Part shown: piece after piece, positions 22,371-30,439 of the stretch
How positions within the stretch are numbered: position 1 is the stretch's first letter
Layout: each line of letters begins with the position of its first letter
Origin: Eukaryota sp. TZLM1-RC
Taxonomy: Eukaryota; Metamonada: BaSk clade
DNA: 64,000 nt
Assembly: GCA_040285825.1 (NCBI GenBank)
Contig: JAUPSS010000004.1
Location: 5,649,658 to 5,713,657 of the forward strand
Direction: 5' to 3'
The notes under the pieces: model-generated
What the model was told of the DNA's origin: nothing
What the model saw: only the letters and a program-made list of their open reading frames with translations
Databases searched by the model: none
Made by a program: the position numbers and the translations under genes

Positions 22371-22623
22371 CACACATATCTTGTAAAAGTATGTTAAAAA
22401 AAAGTAAAAGATTTGCAAAAGCGGGATTCTTTTTCTTGGCCAAGCCAAGTCTAACATCAAAATCCAAGCTTTCAAAAATCTTTGACAATTTTTGTTGAAG
22501 TTTTTTACAGCAAAACTGTAAATTAAATAGAGATCGGTTTGGAATTTCTTGAATTGATTGAGGAAAACATTTGGTCCAAATTTGTGGCGGTAATTTTTCA
22601 AGTTCACAAGATAACTCATACAA
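21577..22623 (-). CDS. B-to-A fusion reading frame created by insertion
   Basis: Open for 348 codons: about 85 residues of family B (YELSCELEKLPPQIWTKCFP.., FDVRLGLAKKKNPAFANLL), a short stretch from the 14-bp tail insert, then family A from VQLGGVGFNSSKY through the knuckle to VVDVVTVDVCKK. The two families are joined at non-equivalent positions (the B part reaches further than where A begins), so the LGG-to-AKK segment is present twice in different versions. I read this as an accident of nesting, not a functional protein. Confidence 0.7.
   Translation of the reverse strand: MYELSCELEKLPPQIWTKCFPQSIQEIPNRSLFNLQFCCKKLQQKLSKIFESLDFDVRLGLAKKKNPAFANLLLFFNILLQDMCVQLGGVGFNSSKYLTKAAFIGGGKNFVFEFSRRYPFAENLLENTSSLFLDNLREEISSLSPDLWQSCFPISIQEIPDRSLYSLKFALKKLQRHLLKNFENKDFNVRLSTAKKGNPAFANFLIDLKDSSSAVLINQIPQIYGLFLNDDQWTTAMRMRCYLWPCNLPNDLFCKCGAGLTLSHLFNCNRYISYRSTLHDAVRDQIHAMCNSYHIESFVEPLLRSLDINESVRDSEYGKRRADVVVPSFDDVMNVVDVVTVDVCKKMP
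22390..22403 (+). mobile_element. Tail-only family A insert, 14 bp
   Basis: TATGTT followed by eight A residues, flanked by direct repeats GTAAAAG at 22,383-22,389 and 22,404-22,410. An uninterrupted B reads CTTGTAAAAGATTTGC (for example 55,735-55,750 on the plus strand), so 14 bases plus a 7-bp duplication were added. TATGTT plus A-run is the variant A tail seen at 3,593 and 60,725. It is an insertion of nothing but the 3' end. Confidence 0.72.
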
Positions 22624-22624
22624 A

Positions 22625-22652
22625 TTTTTTTTTAAAAAAAAATAGGGACATA
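22625..22652. repeat. Small complex insertion in B (T-run/A-run with target repeats)
   Basis: Between two copies of ATACAAAT lies a T-run, an A-run and TAGGGAC. The native B reads CATACAAATAGGGACTAC. The extra material consists of a T/A-run plus a second copy of the 14-base target ATACAAATAGGGAC. This fits two tiny opposed tail insertions, or one insertion with a rearranged end. Confidence 0.5.
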
Positions 22653-22822
22653 CAAATAGGGACTACAATTGGGGACTAACAGATGAGAATCATCAGGAAA
22701 TCTACGAGAAAATTCATAAATAAAATTTTTGCCACCACCCAAGAAAAAATTGTACTAAAAATTGTACTAAACCAGATTCAGTTGATTATTGGCTGCAAAA
22801 TCCTGTCAATGCTTCTGAGGTA

Positions 22823-23505
22823 TTGAAACTGATTCAGCAAATGCCCACTGGAAAAGCTCCTGGGCCATCTTTGTTGAATTTTGACATGATCAAATCAGCT
22901 GTTGGACAGTGTCCTGAAATTGCTGATGATCTTGTTCTTTTTTTCAACAATCTTCTTACGTTAAAAATTAAAGTCCCTTTTGAGATGACCAGTGCTCGCT
23001 TAATTGCCCTTAAAAAAAGTCAATCCAAAATCCGTCCAATTGCAATTGGAGAATCGTTTTCAAGAATTCTTGCGTCTCTTGTTTTCAATAGAATTGGGAA
23101 AAAAGCCAAGGAATTTTTCAGTCCGTTTCAATTTGGAATCAAGACAATTGATGGTGCTATTTCTGCTGCTCTTTCGTCGGATGTGTTTTTTAATTCTAGT
23201 GATTCTAATTACATCTTCAATTTAGATTTTAAGAATGCTTTCAATTCTGTATCTCGTTCTTCCATTTTACCTTTGCTGCAAAAGCATTTTCCTGAAGTTG
23301 AGCCTTTTTTCTATTCATTTTATGGAAAATCATCCACATTGGTCTATGAAAACTTTGACCTGCTTTCGTCTTCAGGTGTTAAACAAGGTGATCCACTTGG
23401 TCCTTTTTTCTTTTGTCTGGCAATTCATCCATTAATGTGCGAATTGAAAGAAAAATTCCCAGAAATAGATATTGCAGCATATATGGATGACATTTCTGTA
23501 ATTGC
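22823..23505 (+). CDS. Family D RT domain, interrupted after YMDD
   Basis: Clean D RT reading from LKLIQQMPTGKAPGPSLLNF through FEMTSARLIALKKSQSKIRP, FQFGIKTIDGAISAALSSDV, motif A FNLDFKNAFNSVSRSS with catalytic Asp, motif B SGVKQGDPLGPFFFCLAIHP and YMDDISVI, so the whole catalytic palm is encoded in one frame of about 228 codons. It is cut at GTAATTGC by a plus-strand A insert, and the frame continues about 20 codons into A. The D thumb resumes at 24,416. It differs from the D copy at 50,434 by few substitutions (I for S in DGAISAAL). Confidence 0.84.
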
Positions 23506-24415
23506 AAGGATTTTATTGTTCGACTTAGCACGGCTAAGAAAGAAAATCCTGTTTTTGCAAATTTTTTGATTGATTTGAAGGACAGTTCATCTGCAGTTTT
23601 GATAAATCAAATTCCCCAGATTTATGGTCTATTTTTGAATGACGACCAATGGACCACTGCTATGAGAATGCGTTGTTATTTATGGCCTTGTAATTTGCCC
23701 AATGATTTGTTTTGCAAATGTGGAGCTGGTTTGACATTATCACATTTATTTAATCGTAATAGATTTATTTCCTATCGTTCTACGTTGCATGATGCAGTCA
23801 GAGATCAAATCCATGCAATGTGTAATTCCTATCATATTGAATCTTTTGTAGAACCTTTGTTGAGGTCTCTTGATATAACTGAAAGCGTAAGAGATTCAGG
23901 ATATGGAAAACGACGTGCTGATGTTGTTGTGCCCTCGTTTGATGATGTCATGAATGTTGTTGATGTCGTAACAGTGGATGTTTGCAAGAAAAATGCCTTG
24001 AAAAATGCTCAATCCGAAGTATCCCCCCTTGATGACTCCGAATTGTACAAACGGAAAAAGTATGCAAATCCTTTAAAAGAATTGAAACATGTTCGCCATG
24101 TAGATTACCAAATTTGCCCATTTGCTATATCGTTGTATGGTCGTCTTGGAAAAACTGCTATGAATTTTATTGATGATTTTGAAAATCTTGTGAAAAGAAG
24201 AATGAATAAGCGTTTTGATCGTCGCTTGTGGCTAAATCGTATTGTTTTTACTATTTTCAAATCAATTCCTAAAATGATTTCGAAAGCTTTGATGTCTGTC
24301 AGTGCACATTACGAAGAAATTGCTGTTGTGAGGTTTGATGGTGTGGAAGCTTGTTTTGAAGATATTGACTTTTAGACTGTAGTTTAATAATAAATTAAAA
24401 TTTTTCAAAAAAAAA
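23506..24415 (+). mobile_element. Family A insert (variant 3' UTR) in D, TSD GTAATTGC
   Basis: A 910-bp 5'-truncated A from ..RLSTAKK through knuckle and RLE; the frame 23,566-24,375 (269 aa) is intact to the stop TAG 24,373-24,375. Its 3' UTR differs from the common A tail: TAGACTGTAGTTTAATAAT, then an A-run after TTTTTC. Linked protein changes (EEIAVVRF for ENIAAVRF, KRRMNKRF for KKRMNKRF) suggest a distinct A subfamily, also found on the minus strand at 24,541 and, for the tail and KRR change, at 53,167. Zinc ligand neighbour change: LFNR replaces LFNC in the knuckle (C to R), which removes the last ligand. Confidence 0.85.
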
Positions 24416-25054
24416 GTAATTGCTCCTATTACAATTCTGAAACAAATAGCAACTTTTATTCAACAGCGTTATGAAGATATTGGTCTCTCATTGAATATCT
24501 CCAAATGTTTTATTGGCCATGAACCAATTGATTTTTTCATTTTTTTTTGAAAAATTTTAATTTATTATTAAACTACAGTCTAAAAGTCAATATCTTCAAA
24601 ACAAGCTTCCACACCATCAAACCTCACAACAGCAATTTCTTCGTAATGTGCACTGACAGACATCAAAGCTTTCGAAATCATTTTGGGAATTGATTTGAAA
24701 ATAGTAAAAACAATACGATTTAGCCACAAGCGACGATCAAAACGCTTATTCATTCTTCTTTTCACAAGATTTTCAAAATCATCAATAAAATTCATAGCAG
24801 TTTTTCCAAGACGACCATACAACGATATAGCAAATGGGCAAATTTGGTAATCTACATGGCGAACATGTTTCAATTCTTTTAAAGGATTTGCATACTTTTT
24901 CCGTTTGTACAATTCGGAGTCATCAAGGGGGGATACTTCGGATTGAGCATTTTTCAAGGCATTTTTCTTCAAAATCAAAAGTAATTCCAGATGGACCTGG
25001 AGCTTTTCCAGATGGAAGACGGAAAATGGCAGTTTCAACTTCTTTTTCAGAAAG

Positions 25055-25537
25055 TTTTTTTTTAAAAAAATTTAATTTTATTCTAAACCTATAAATCAAC
25101 ATCTAAAAAATCCATCTCTCCCAAAACAAAAACACTAGATGCAACTCTCTCATAGTGAGATCCAAGAGAAAGCAAAGCATCAGAAACCATCTTCAACATC
25201 CCCTTAAAAATAGAAAACACAATTCTATTTTGCCAAAACAATCTGTTGAAATTTCTGCCAGTTCTTCTCTTTACAATCATTTCAAAATCATCCAAAAAAC
25301 GTAAAGCAGTTGGTGCAAGTGAGCCAAAAAGGGAAAATACAAATGGATACAAATTGTATTTTTGCATGCTGTAGACTGGCCAATTTGGACAAAGGTTCAT
25401 TATATTTTTTTGAATTTAAAATTTTCAGCATTTGAAAGGGGATTATGAATTTCAGAATTAACAAGCCTTTCATTTGAGGCATTACAAGGATCAACAGACA
25501 TTACATCCAATAAAAAATTAATAAAATTAATAAAAAA
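25055..25537 (-). mobile_element. Family B insert in A, 5'-truncated, TSD TTTTCAGAAAG
   Basis: A 460-bp B 3' end (stop complement at 25,089-25,091) reaching back to LDVMSVDPC. Between the truncated B end and the right TSD are about 21 bases, AATTAATAAAATTAATAAAA, an AT-rich direct repeat found in neither B nor A. Such extra bases at the 5' junction are typical of template jumping during second-end joining. An exact duplicate is at 32,791-33,273. Confidence 0.84.
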
Positions 25538-26046
25538 TTTTCAGAAAGTGGATTTTGTTTCCAAAATTGTGAAGCAGATGGTTTATCCAAATTAAGAAAT
25601 TCAGCTGGATGCAGATCCACTAATTGATTTACAGTTTCATCAGTCACAGGAGCAAGATCAGATGAGAACAGAGCGTTTTTCCCTGAACCATATCTCCCAC
25701 GTAGCAAAAGTTTTCGTACAGTCTTATTCTTGGGTTGTTTCTTTGGAGTGAAAACCTTTTGGGGACGAGAACCTGATTTTTGTTCAAGGAAGAATTTCCA
25801 AATAGAAAATATATCCCATTCTCCTTTTTTCAAAGCAAGACTGAATGTTCTAAACGCAACAGAAAAGGGAATTGAAGCCTTGGGACTAAGAACATTCGGA
25901 ATCTTACATGGAGGCCGTAGTGTATCAAGTGAGGAGCAAACATGGCATACATATAAATTATTTTTTAAAATATATCTTTCAGCTTTTTCATTACAAATAG
26001 CACAATTATCAATTTGACCTGCTTCACTACAAATGTCTAACATCAC
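25538..26046 (-). CDS. Family A N-terminal zinc ribbon and pre-RT linker
   Basis: About 170 codons in one frame. The zinc ribbon CAIC..CHVC has 15 residues between Cys pairs (residues 17-39) and is followed by SLDTLRPPCKIPNVLSPKAS, FSVAFRTFSLALKKGEWDIF (a conserved helix with WD/WN in all families), a basic stretch, and KLLLRGRYGSGKNALFSSDL / LHPAEFLNLDKPSASQFW. These give the only view of the A family upstream of its RT. The frame stays open upstream of the first Met (HECTAEDNDAV), so the true start is not here. A twin is at 33,274-33,782. Confidence 0.82.
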
Positions 26047-26098
26047 TGCATCATTGTCTTCTGCAGTGCACTCATGTTTGGGAGGTAAATTAAATTAA

Positions 26099-26270
26099 AT
26101 CTATTTTTAAGGGAATGGTAACACTAATTTCTGATTCACTATCTTCTTTTGGGAAATTTTATGAATCTTTAGCGATTAATTGTTTTGATGTAGGGGAGGC
26201 AGGTTTTGAGGATGTGGAGTTTTAATTGTGTATTTCATATTTGTTGTTGAATAAAAATAAATCAAAAAAA
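26099..26270 (+). pseudogene. Family C 3' end, very short
   Basis: FKGMVTLISDSLSSFGKFYE.. to TAA at 26,223-26,225 and the C 3' UTR with AATAAA. F to Y replaces the usual FS codon pair (GGGAAATTTTATGAA). It sits between the A N-terminal piece and the D RLE piece, with short A-rich joins on both sides. Confidence 0.78.
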
Positions 26271-26280
26271 AGAAGAAATT

Positions 26281-26906
26281 GATTATATGCCATGTGCAAA
26301 AGTTTCAATATAGAGGCATTTATTGAGCCACTAGTACGTAAGCTGTCTTCAGATCAAACAGATGATTCCTTTGGTAAAAGAAGGGCAGATTTAGTAGCTC
26401 CAGGGATCGATGGTGTTCTCAATGTTGTAGACGTTGTCTCAGTGGATGTTTGCAAAAATTCTGCTGCTCGTTTATTGTATTCCGCTGACTCGCCGTTATC
26501 TAACGCCGAAAAAAAGAAGATAAAAAAATATGAATAACCTTTGGCACAGTTAGGTAGAGTGGAACATGTGAAATATCAGTTTGTGCCGTTTGCAATTTCT
26601 CTTTTTGGCAATATTGGACCTTCAGGCTTGCACTTTTTGGAAAATTTTAAAAAAGTGTTACTGAATAGGTCTGGTAAAACAATGAACTCCACTTTCTGGT
26701 TAAATAGAATTGTTTTTTGCATTTTCAAGTCTATTCCAACAATGATTTCAAAGGCACTTTTAGCTATTGGTGTAGAATATGAACGTAATGCTGTGAGTAG
26801 GTTCAGTAATAGTGACGCTTGTTTGGAGGATATTGAATTCTAGATGGGTTTTTTATCTCAATAATTATTCCAGTTTTAAAAATAAAAATTATTCCAGTAA
26901 AAAAAA
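26281..26906 (+). pseudogene. Family D RLE domain and 3' end, one premature stop
   Basis: AMCKSFNIEAFIEPLVRKLS, nuclease core RADLVAP..VVDVVSVDVCK (D-x13-D), NAEKKKIKKYE, then TAA at 26,535-26,537 where the duplicate at 34,028 has GAA (KKYEEPL). The rest reads on in frame to ..CLEDIEF and TAG 26,841-26,843. The 3' UTR contains ATTATTCCAGT twice around TTTAAAAATAAAA and ends in eight A residues joined to minus-strand B. The reverse complement of this D/B junction is at 44,819-44,890. Confidence 0.83.
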
Positions 26907-27452
26907 TGTAGAAGCTTTGTCTTTGACACGATCGAAGACAATTGATGCTAGCAAACGAGAAAGAGATTCACCAACAGCAATTGGGCGTATTCCATCAGGT
27001 TTGATTCCGTTTCCAGGCTTTACTAAAGCAATCAGACGTGCTGCGAGTAATTCAAATGGAGGATTAATTTTCAAAACAATCAATTGTTGAAAATAGTGGG
27101 CTAGATCATCAGCAATTTCGGGAGCACTGGAACACGCTATTTTTAACAGATCAAAAGAAATTCCAGATGGGCCTGCTGCTTTCCCCTTTGGCAATTTTTG
27201 AATAGCTTTATGAACTTCAATTGCAGTAATAGGATTTTCAATCCAAAAAGGACACACTTCAGGCTTGCTGCACTTGAAATTTTCTTGAGGATGCAACTTT
27301 TGAAGTTTTTCAAGGGTATCAGAGTTTGCATCAGCCAAAGAAGAGGAAAACAAAGACTGCTTTGCGGCACCATAACGACCACGTAAGCACAATTTACGGC
27401 AAATTTTTGATTTTACAATTTTTCTATTTCCAAATTTTTTCTTAAAACAATT
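26907..27452 (-). pseudogene. Family B pre-RT linker and RT fingers
   Basis: Minus-strand B from KICRKLCLRGRYGAAKQ through LHPQENFKCSKP, LPKGKAAGPSGISFDLLK, ARLIALVKPGNGIKPDGIRP to RVKDKASTF, one open frame of about 165 codons, cut by the D tail on one side and by plus-strand C on the other. The zinc region is missing. V to I occurs at RPIAVGES compared with the 5,609-8,979 B copy (RPVAVGES). Confidence 0.82.
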
Positions 27453-27757
27453 TCTGGAAAAAAATCAGACTTAATTTTTGACTCCTTTACCCTTGAATCT
27501 TCTTCTGGTGTGAAACAAGGTGATCCTCTTGGCCCTTTGCTGTTTTGTTTGGCTATTCATAATATTATTAAAATGACACAACAAGATTTCCCTGATTTGC
27601 GTATTGTTGCCTATATGGATGACATTTCTACTATTGGTTCTTTTGAAAGCATTTCTAGGGTTTCTGAAGACATTGCGGCGAAATACAAAGAAATTGGTTT
27701 AGCTTTGAACCCATCTAAATGTCTCTTGATTGGTAAAGAAAAACAATCTTTGATGAT
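27453..27757 (+). pseudogene. Family C RT palm fragment with YMDD
   Basis: KSDLIFDSFTLESSSGVKQG, DPLGPLLFCLAIHN, YMDDISTIGSFESISRVSED and LALNPSKCLLIGKEKQSLMI, in one frame from 27,510. It is an internal piece of C lacking both ends, with I to T after YMDDIS compared with the other C copies. It is cut by a minus-strand A tail at 27,758. Confidence 0.8.
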
Positions 27758-28905
27758 TTTTTTTAAGTACTTTTAATTTATTTTCAAAACCACAGTCTAA
27801 AAGTCAATATCTTCAAAACAAGCTTCCACACCATCAAACCTTACAGCAGCAATGTTTTCATAATGTGCACTGACAGATATTAAAGCTTTCGAAATCATTT
27901 TAGGAATTGATTTGAAAATAGTAAAAACAATACGATTTAGCCACAAGCGACGATCAAAACGCTTATTCATTCTTTTTTTCACAAGATTTTCAAAATCATC
28001 AATAAAATTCAAAGCAGTTTTTCCAAGACGACCATACAACGATATAGCAAATGGGCAAATTTGGTAATCTACATGGCGAACATGTTTCAATTCTTTTAAA
28101 GGATTTGCATACTTTTTCCGTTTGTACAATTCGGAGTCATCAAGGGGGGATACTTCGGATTGAGCATTTTTCAAGGCATTTTTCTTGCAAACATCCACTG
28201 TTACGACATCAACAACATTCATGACATCATCAAACGAGGGCACAACAACATCAGCACGTCGTTTTCCATATTCTGAATCTCTTACACTTTCATTTATATC
28301 AAGAGACCTCAACAAAGGTTCTACAAAAGATTCAATATGATAGGAATTACACATTGCATGGATTTGATCTCTGACTGCATCATGCAACGTAGAACGATAG
28401 GAAATATATCTATTACAATTAAATAAATGTGATAATGTCAAACCAGCTCCACATTTACAAAACAAATCATTGGGCAAATTACAAGGCCATAAATAACAAC
28501 GCATTCTCATAGCAGTGGTCCATTGGTCGTCATTCAAAATAGACCATAAATCTGGGGAATTTGATTTATCAAAACTGCAGATGAACTGTCCTTCAAATCA
28601 ATCAAAAAATTGGCAAAAGCAGGATTTTCTTTCTTAGCCGTGCTAAGTCAACAATAAAATCCTTGTTTTCAAAATTTTTCAAAAGATGTCGTTGGAGCTT
28701 TTTCAACGCAAATTTTAATGAATATAAACTTCTGTCTGGAATTTCTTGAATGGATATGGGGAAACATGATTGCCATAAGTCGGGAGATAAACTGGATATT
28801 TCTTCTCTTAAGTTATCCAGGAATATGCTATTTGTATTTTCAAGAAGATTTTCGGCAAAAGGATATCTTCTAGAGAATTCAAATACAAAATTTTTTCCAC
28901 CACCA
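27758..28905 (-). mobile_element. Family A 3' half, minus strand
   Basis: A 1.15-kb A fragment from GGGKNFVFEFSRRY to the stop (complement 27,797-27,799) and an A-rich tail with AAAGTACTT. The knuckle-RLE part is open for 246 codons (27,797-28,537); single-base losses near 28,537 and 28,645 interrupt the thumb-linker part. Its truncated 5' end meets a plus-strand A at the shared bases CAAT (28,903-28,906), a head-to-head join. Confidence 0.82.
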
Positions 28906-29924
28906 ATTGTCACGAAAATAGTTGCATTTTTAATCTTGATTTCAAAAATGCTTTCAATTCAGTGAAAAGAGATTCAATTTGGAAAGAAATCAAATCAAAT
29001 TTTCCTGAACTCGAAACCTTTTTTTATAGGTTTTATGGTAATTCATCTGATTTAATTTTTTAATTCTTTTTAATCTGGATTCTTTATCAGGAGTTAAACA
29101 AGGAGACCCTTTAGGTCCTTTCTTTTTTTGTCTTGCAATTCACCCAATTTTGAAAAAATTAAAAGAAGAAAATTCTGACCTTCAAGTGGTAGCTTACATG
29201 GATGACATTTCTTGTATTGGTCCAGAAAGTACAATTAATAGGGTTGCTAATGAAGCTGCTACATTATACCAATCCATAGGTCTTGATTTGAATGTTCAAA
29301 AATGTTTTTGTATTTCTAGAAAAAATGTTAAGTTAATAATTAATTCCCTCGAAGTTCCATATATTGATTATACTTCAACTAGTTTCTGCTTTCTGGGTTG
29401 CTATTTAGGTTCCGCCGAAAAAACACTTGATAGCCTTGAAAATTATTTAAATTCAATTAAAAAAGAGCTGGAAGTCATAAAGACTCTTGAATTGGAAAAA
29501 CATCTTAAGTTTTTTCTTTTGAAAATTTGTTATGCTGGAAAAATTACTCATTTACTGAGATCATTACCTCCATCCCTAACTTACAATTTTTGTAGACAAT
29601 TTAACAAAATACGTACCCAATTTTTGGCTTATTTAATGGCTGTTGATCCATCAATTTTGAAAAATCATATTGTTTCTGATGTTCAACTTGGCGGTGTTGG
29701 ATTCAATTCATCAAAATATTTGACCAAAGCTGCATTTATTGGTGGTGGAAAAAATTTTGTATTTGAATTCTCCAGAAGATATCCTTTTGCCGAAAATCTT
29801 CTTGAAACTACAAATAGCCTATTCCTCGATAACTTAAGAGAAGAAATTTCCAGTTTATCTCCAGACTTATGGCAATCATGTTTCCCCATATCTATTCAAG
29901 ACATTCCAGACAGAAGTTTGTATT
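28904..29924 (+). mobile_element. Family A RT palm to thumb, plus strand
   Basis: Begins at CAATTGTCACGAAAATAG just before motif A and ends in the ..QDIPDRSLY codons where a full-length B starts. Motif A and SDLIFNSF lie in one frame, motif B in another, and 29,150 onwards is open with YMDDISCIG, FLGCYLGSAEK, thumb EKHLKFFLLKICYAGK and GGGKNF. D for E at SIQ(D)IPDRS and ETTNS for ENTNS separate this A lineage from the 1-20 kb copies. Confidence 0.83.
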
Positions 29925-30439
29925 GTATTTTTTTTCCTCCCTCCCTTAGTCAACCCTTTCATATTTCACTTTCTGTCAAAGCGTCAAAGTCGTACTGTTT
30001 CTCTGTCAAAACGATGCCTTTGGCTGATAGTGACTCTGATACTGATTGGAACGCCCAAGCAAAGATTCTACCAGTCAGATCAAGCTCATCCACTCCACTT
30101 CCCCACTCTCCCCACAATACAAGCTATGCTCGAAATTCATCTCAAAAAAATTTTCATTCAAAAACTGATCATTGTACCAGAAAAAACACAGAAAAACCAC
30201 CATTACGTTCCTTGCGTTCTGTTGCGCGTTCTATTAACAACTCCGTTTCTCGAAATTTGTTTTCTCCAGCTGAAACTGCAAAAAGTCAAAAGTCTATTTC
30301 TACTTTTAACTCACAAATTAACAAAATTGAAAGAACTGAAAAAATGAAACCACTGCCATTAAAAGGTTCTAAAAAATGTTCGATTTGTGATATGATGCTT
30401 TCAATTCTAAAAATTAATTTATTGAATTTGCACACTTGA
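29150..30439 (+). CDS. A-to-B fusion frame across a full-length B 5' end
   Basis: 429 codons open. The first 265 or so are family A RT (YMDDIS at about residue 18, thumb near 115). The frame then crosses the B 5' UTR (FFPPSLSQPFHISLSV..) and enters the B ORF in its own frame at MPLADSDSDTDWN, ending after the Lys-rich region beside the knuckle. It demonstrates that the B leader contains no stop in this frame. Translation as one protein is not implied. Confidence 0.7.
   Translation: MKKLKEENSDLQVVAYMDDISCIGPESTINRVANEAATLYQSIGLDLNVQKCFCISRKNVKLIINSLEVPYIDYTSTSFCFLGCYLGSAEKTLDSLENYLNSIKKELEVIKTLELEKHLKFFLLKICYAGKITHLLRSLPPSLTYNFCRQFNKIRTQFLAYLMAVDPSILKNHIVSDVQLGGVGFNSSKYLTKAAFIGGGKNFVFEFSRRYPFAENLLETTNSLFLDNLREEISSLSPDLWQSCFPISIQDIPDRSLYCIFFPPSLSQPFHISLSVKASKSYCFSVKTMPLADSDSDTDWNAQAKILPVRSSSSTPLPHSPHNTSYARNSSQKNFHSKTDHCTRKNTEKPPLRSLRSVARSINNSVSRNLFSPAETAKSQKSISTFNSQINKIERTEKMKPLPLKGSKKCSICDMMLSILKINLLNLHT
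29925..30393 (+). mobile_element. Family B 5' end (leader and N-terminal domain)
   Basis: Full B 5' end: T-run, CTCCCTCCCTTAGTCAACC, leader, ATG at 30,013-30,015, Ser-rich N-terminus, SRNLFSPAETAKSQKSIS and the start of the knuckle KCSIC at 30,376-30,390. B is then interrupted at TTGTGATAT by a family C piece of only 15 bases (30,394-30,408) and the family E element. In the duplicate array copy the rest of this B is found 13 kb away, from 43,761. Confidence 0.83.

Larger units (their letters stand above)
15484..22760 (-). mobile_element. Family B element inside D, 5'-truncated, carrying four A inserts
   Basis: B sequence lies at 15,484-15,528, 16,139-16,165, 20,380-21,162, 22,371-22,389, 22,404-22,624 and on to 22,745. 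It ends in the GGGK segment of the RT C-terminal side, so it is 5'-truncated. The right flank contains a second partial ATTGTACTA at 22,749-22,757 before the true TSD copy, as if the end was repaired with an extra target fragment. The RLE portion 20,376-21,158 is open for 260 aa from CDSTSSALV to DFF. Nested in it are A inserts with TSDs ATAAATCAACAT, AAAAAATCCATCT and CACACATATCT, and a 14-bp tail insert. Confidence 0.87.
15276..24541 (+). mobile_element. Family D element, 5' linker and RT, split by B and A inserts
   Basis: D sequence occupies 15,276-15,483, 22,761-23,505 and 24,416-24,541. The first gap is a minus-strand B with TSD ATTGTACTAAACC (15,471-15,483 and 22,761-22,773). The second is a plus-strand A with TSD GTAATTGC (23,498-23,505 and 24,416-24,423). 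Joined across the gaps the D reading is collinear with the minus-strand D at 50,434-51,640: GRFGSAKQ, GKAPGPSLLNFDMIK, FNLDFKNAFNSVSRSS, SGVKQGDPLGPFFFCLAIHP, YMDDISVIAP, LSLNISKC. It ends where another A (minus) interrupts after the IDFFI codons near 24,540. Confidence 0.85.
24541..26088 (-). mobile_element. Family A (variant tail), RT deleted, split by a B insert
   Basis: Minus-strand A. The 3' part 24,541-24,969 holds the variant tail and RLE end; then the sequence jumps directly to the start of the RT fingers (24,970-25,054), so roughly 2 kb covering RT, thumb and knuckle are missing. The 5' part continues at 25,538-26,088 beyond a B insert with TSD TTTTCAGAAAG (25,044-25,054 and 25,538-25,548). 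The jump produces the short frame 24,580-25,038 that joins LPSGKAPGPSG-coding sequence out of phase to KKNALKNAQ. Its 5' end is truncated upstream of LPPKHECTAEDNDAVMLDI. Confidence 0.82.

Noticed and set aside
26865-26899. ATTATTCCAGT repeat as a TSD of a small insert in D
   Set aside because: All three D ends (26.9, 34.6 and 44.8 kb) carry it, and they are copies of one junction, so it may be native to the D 3' UTR; no empty form is available.
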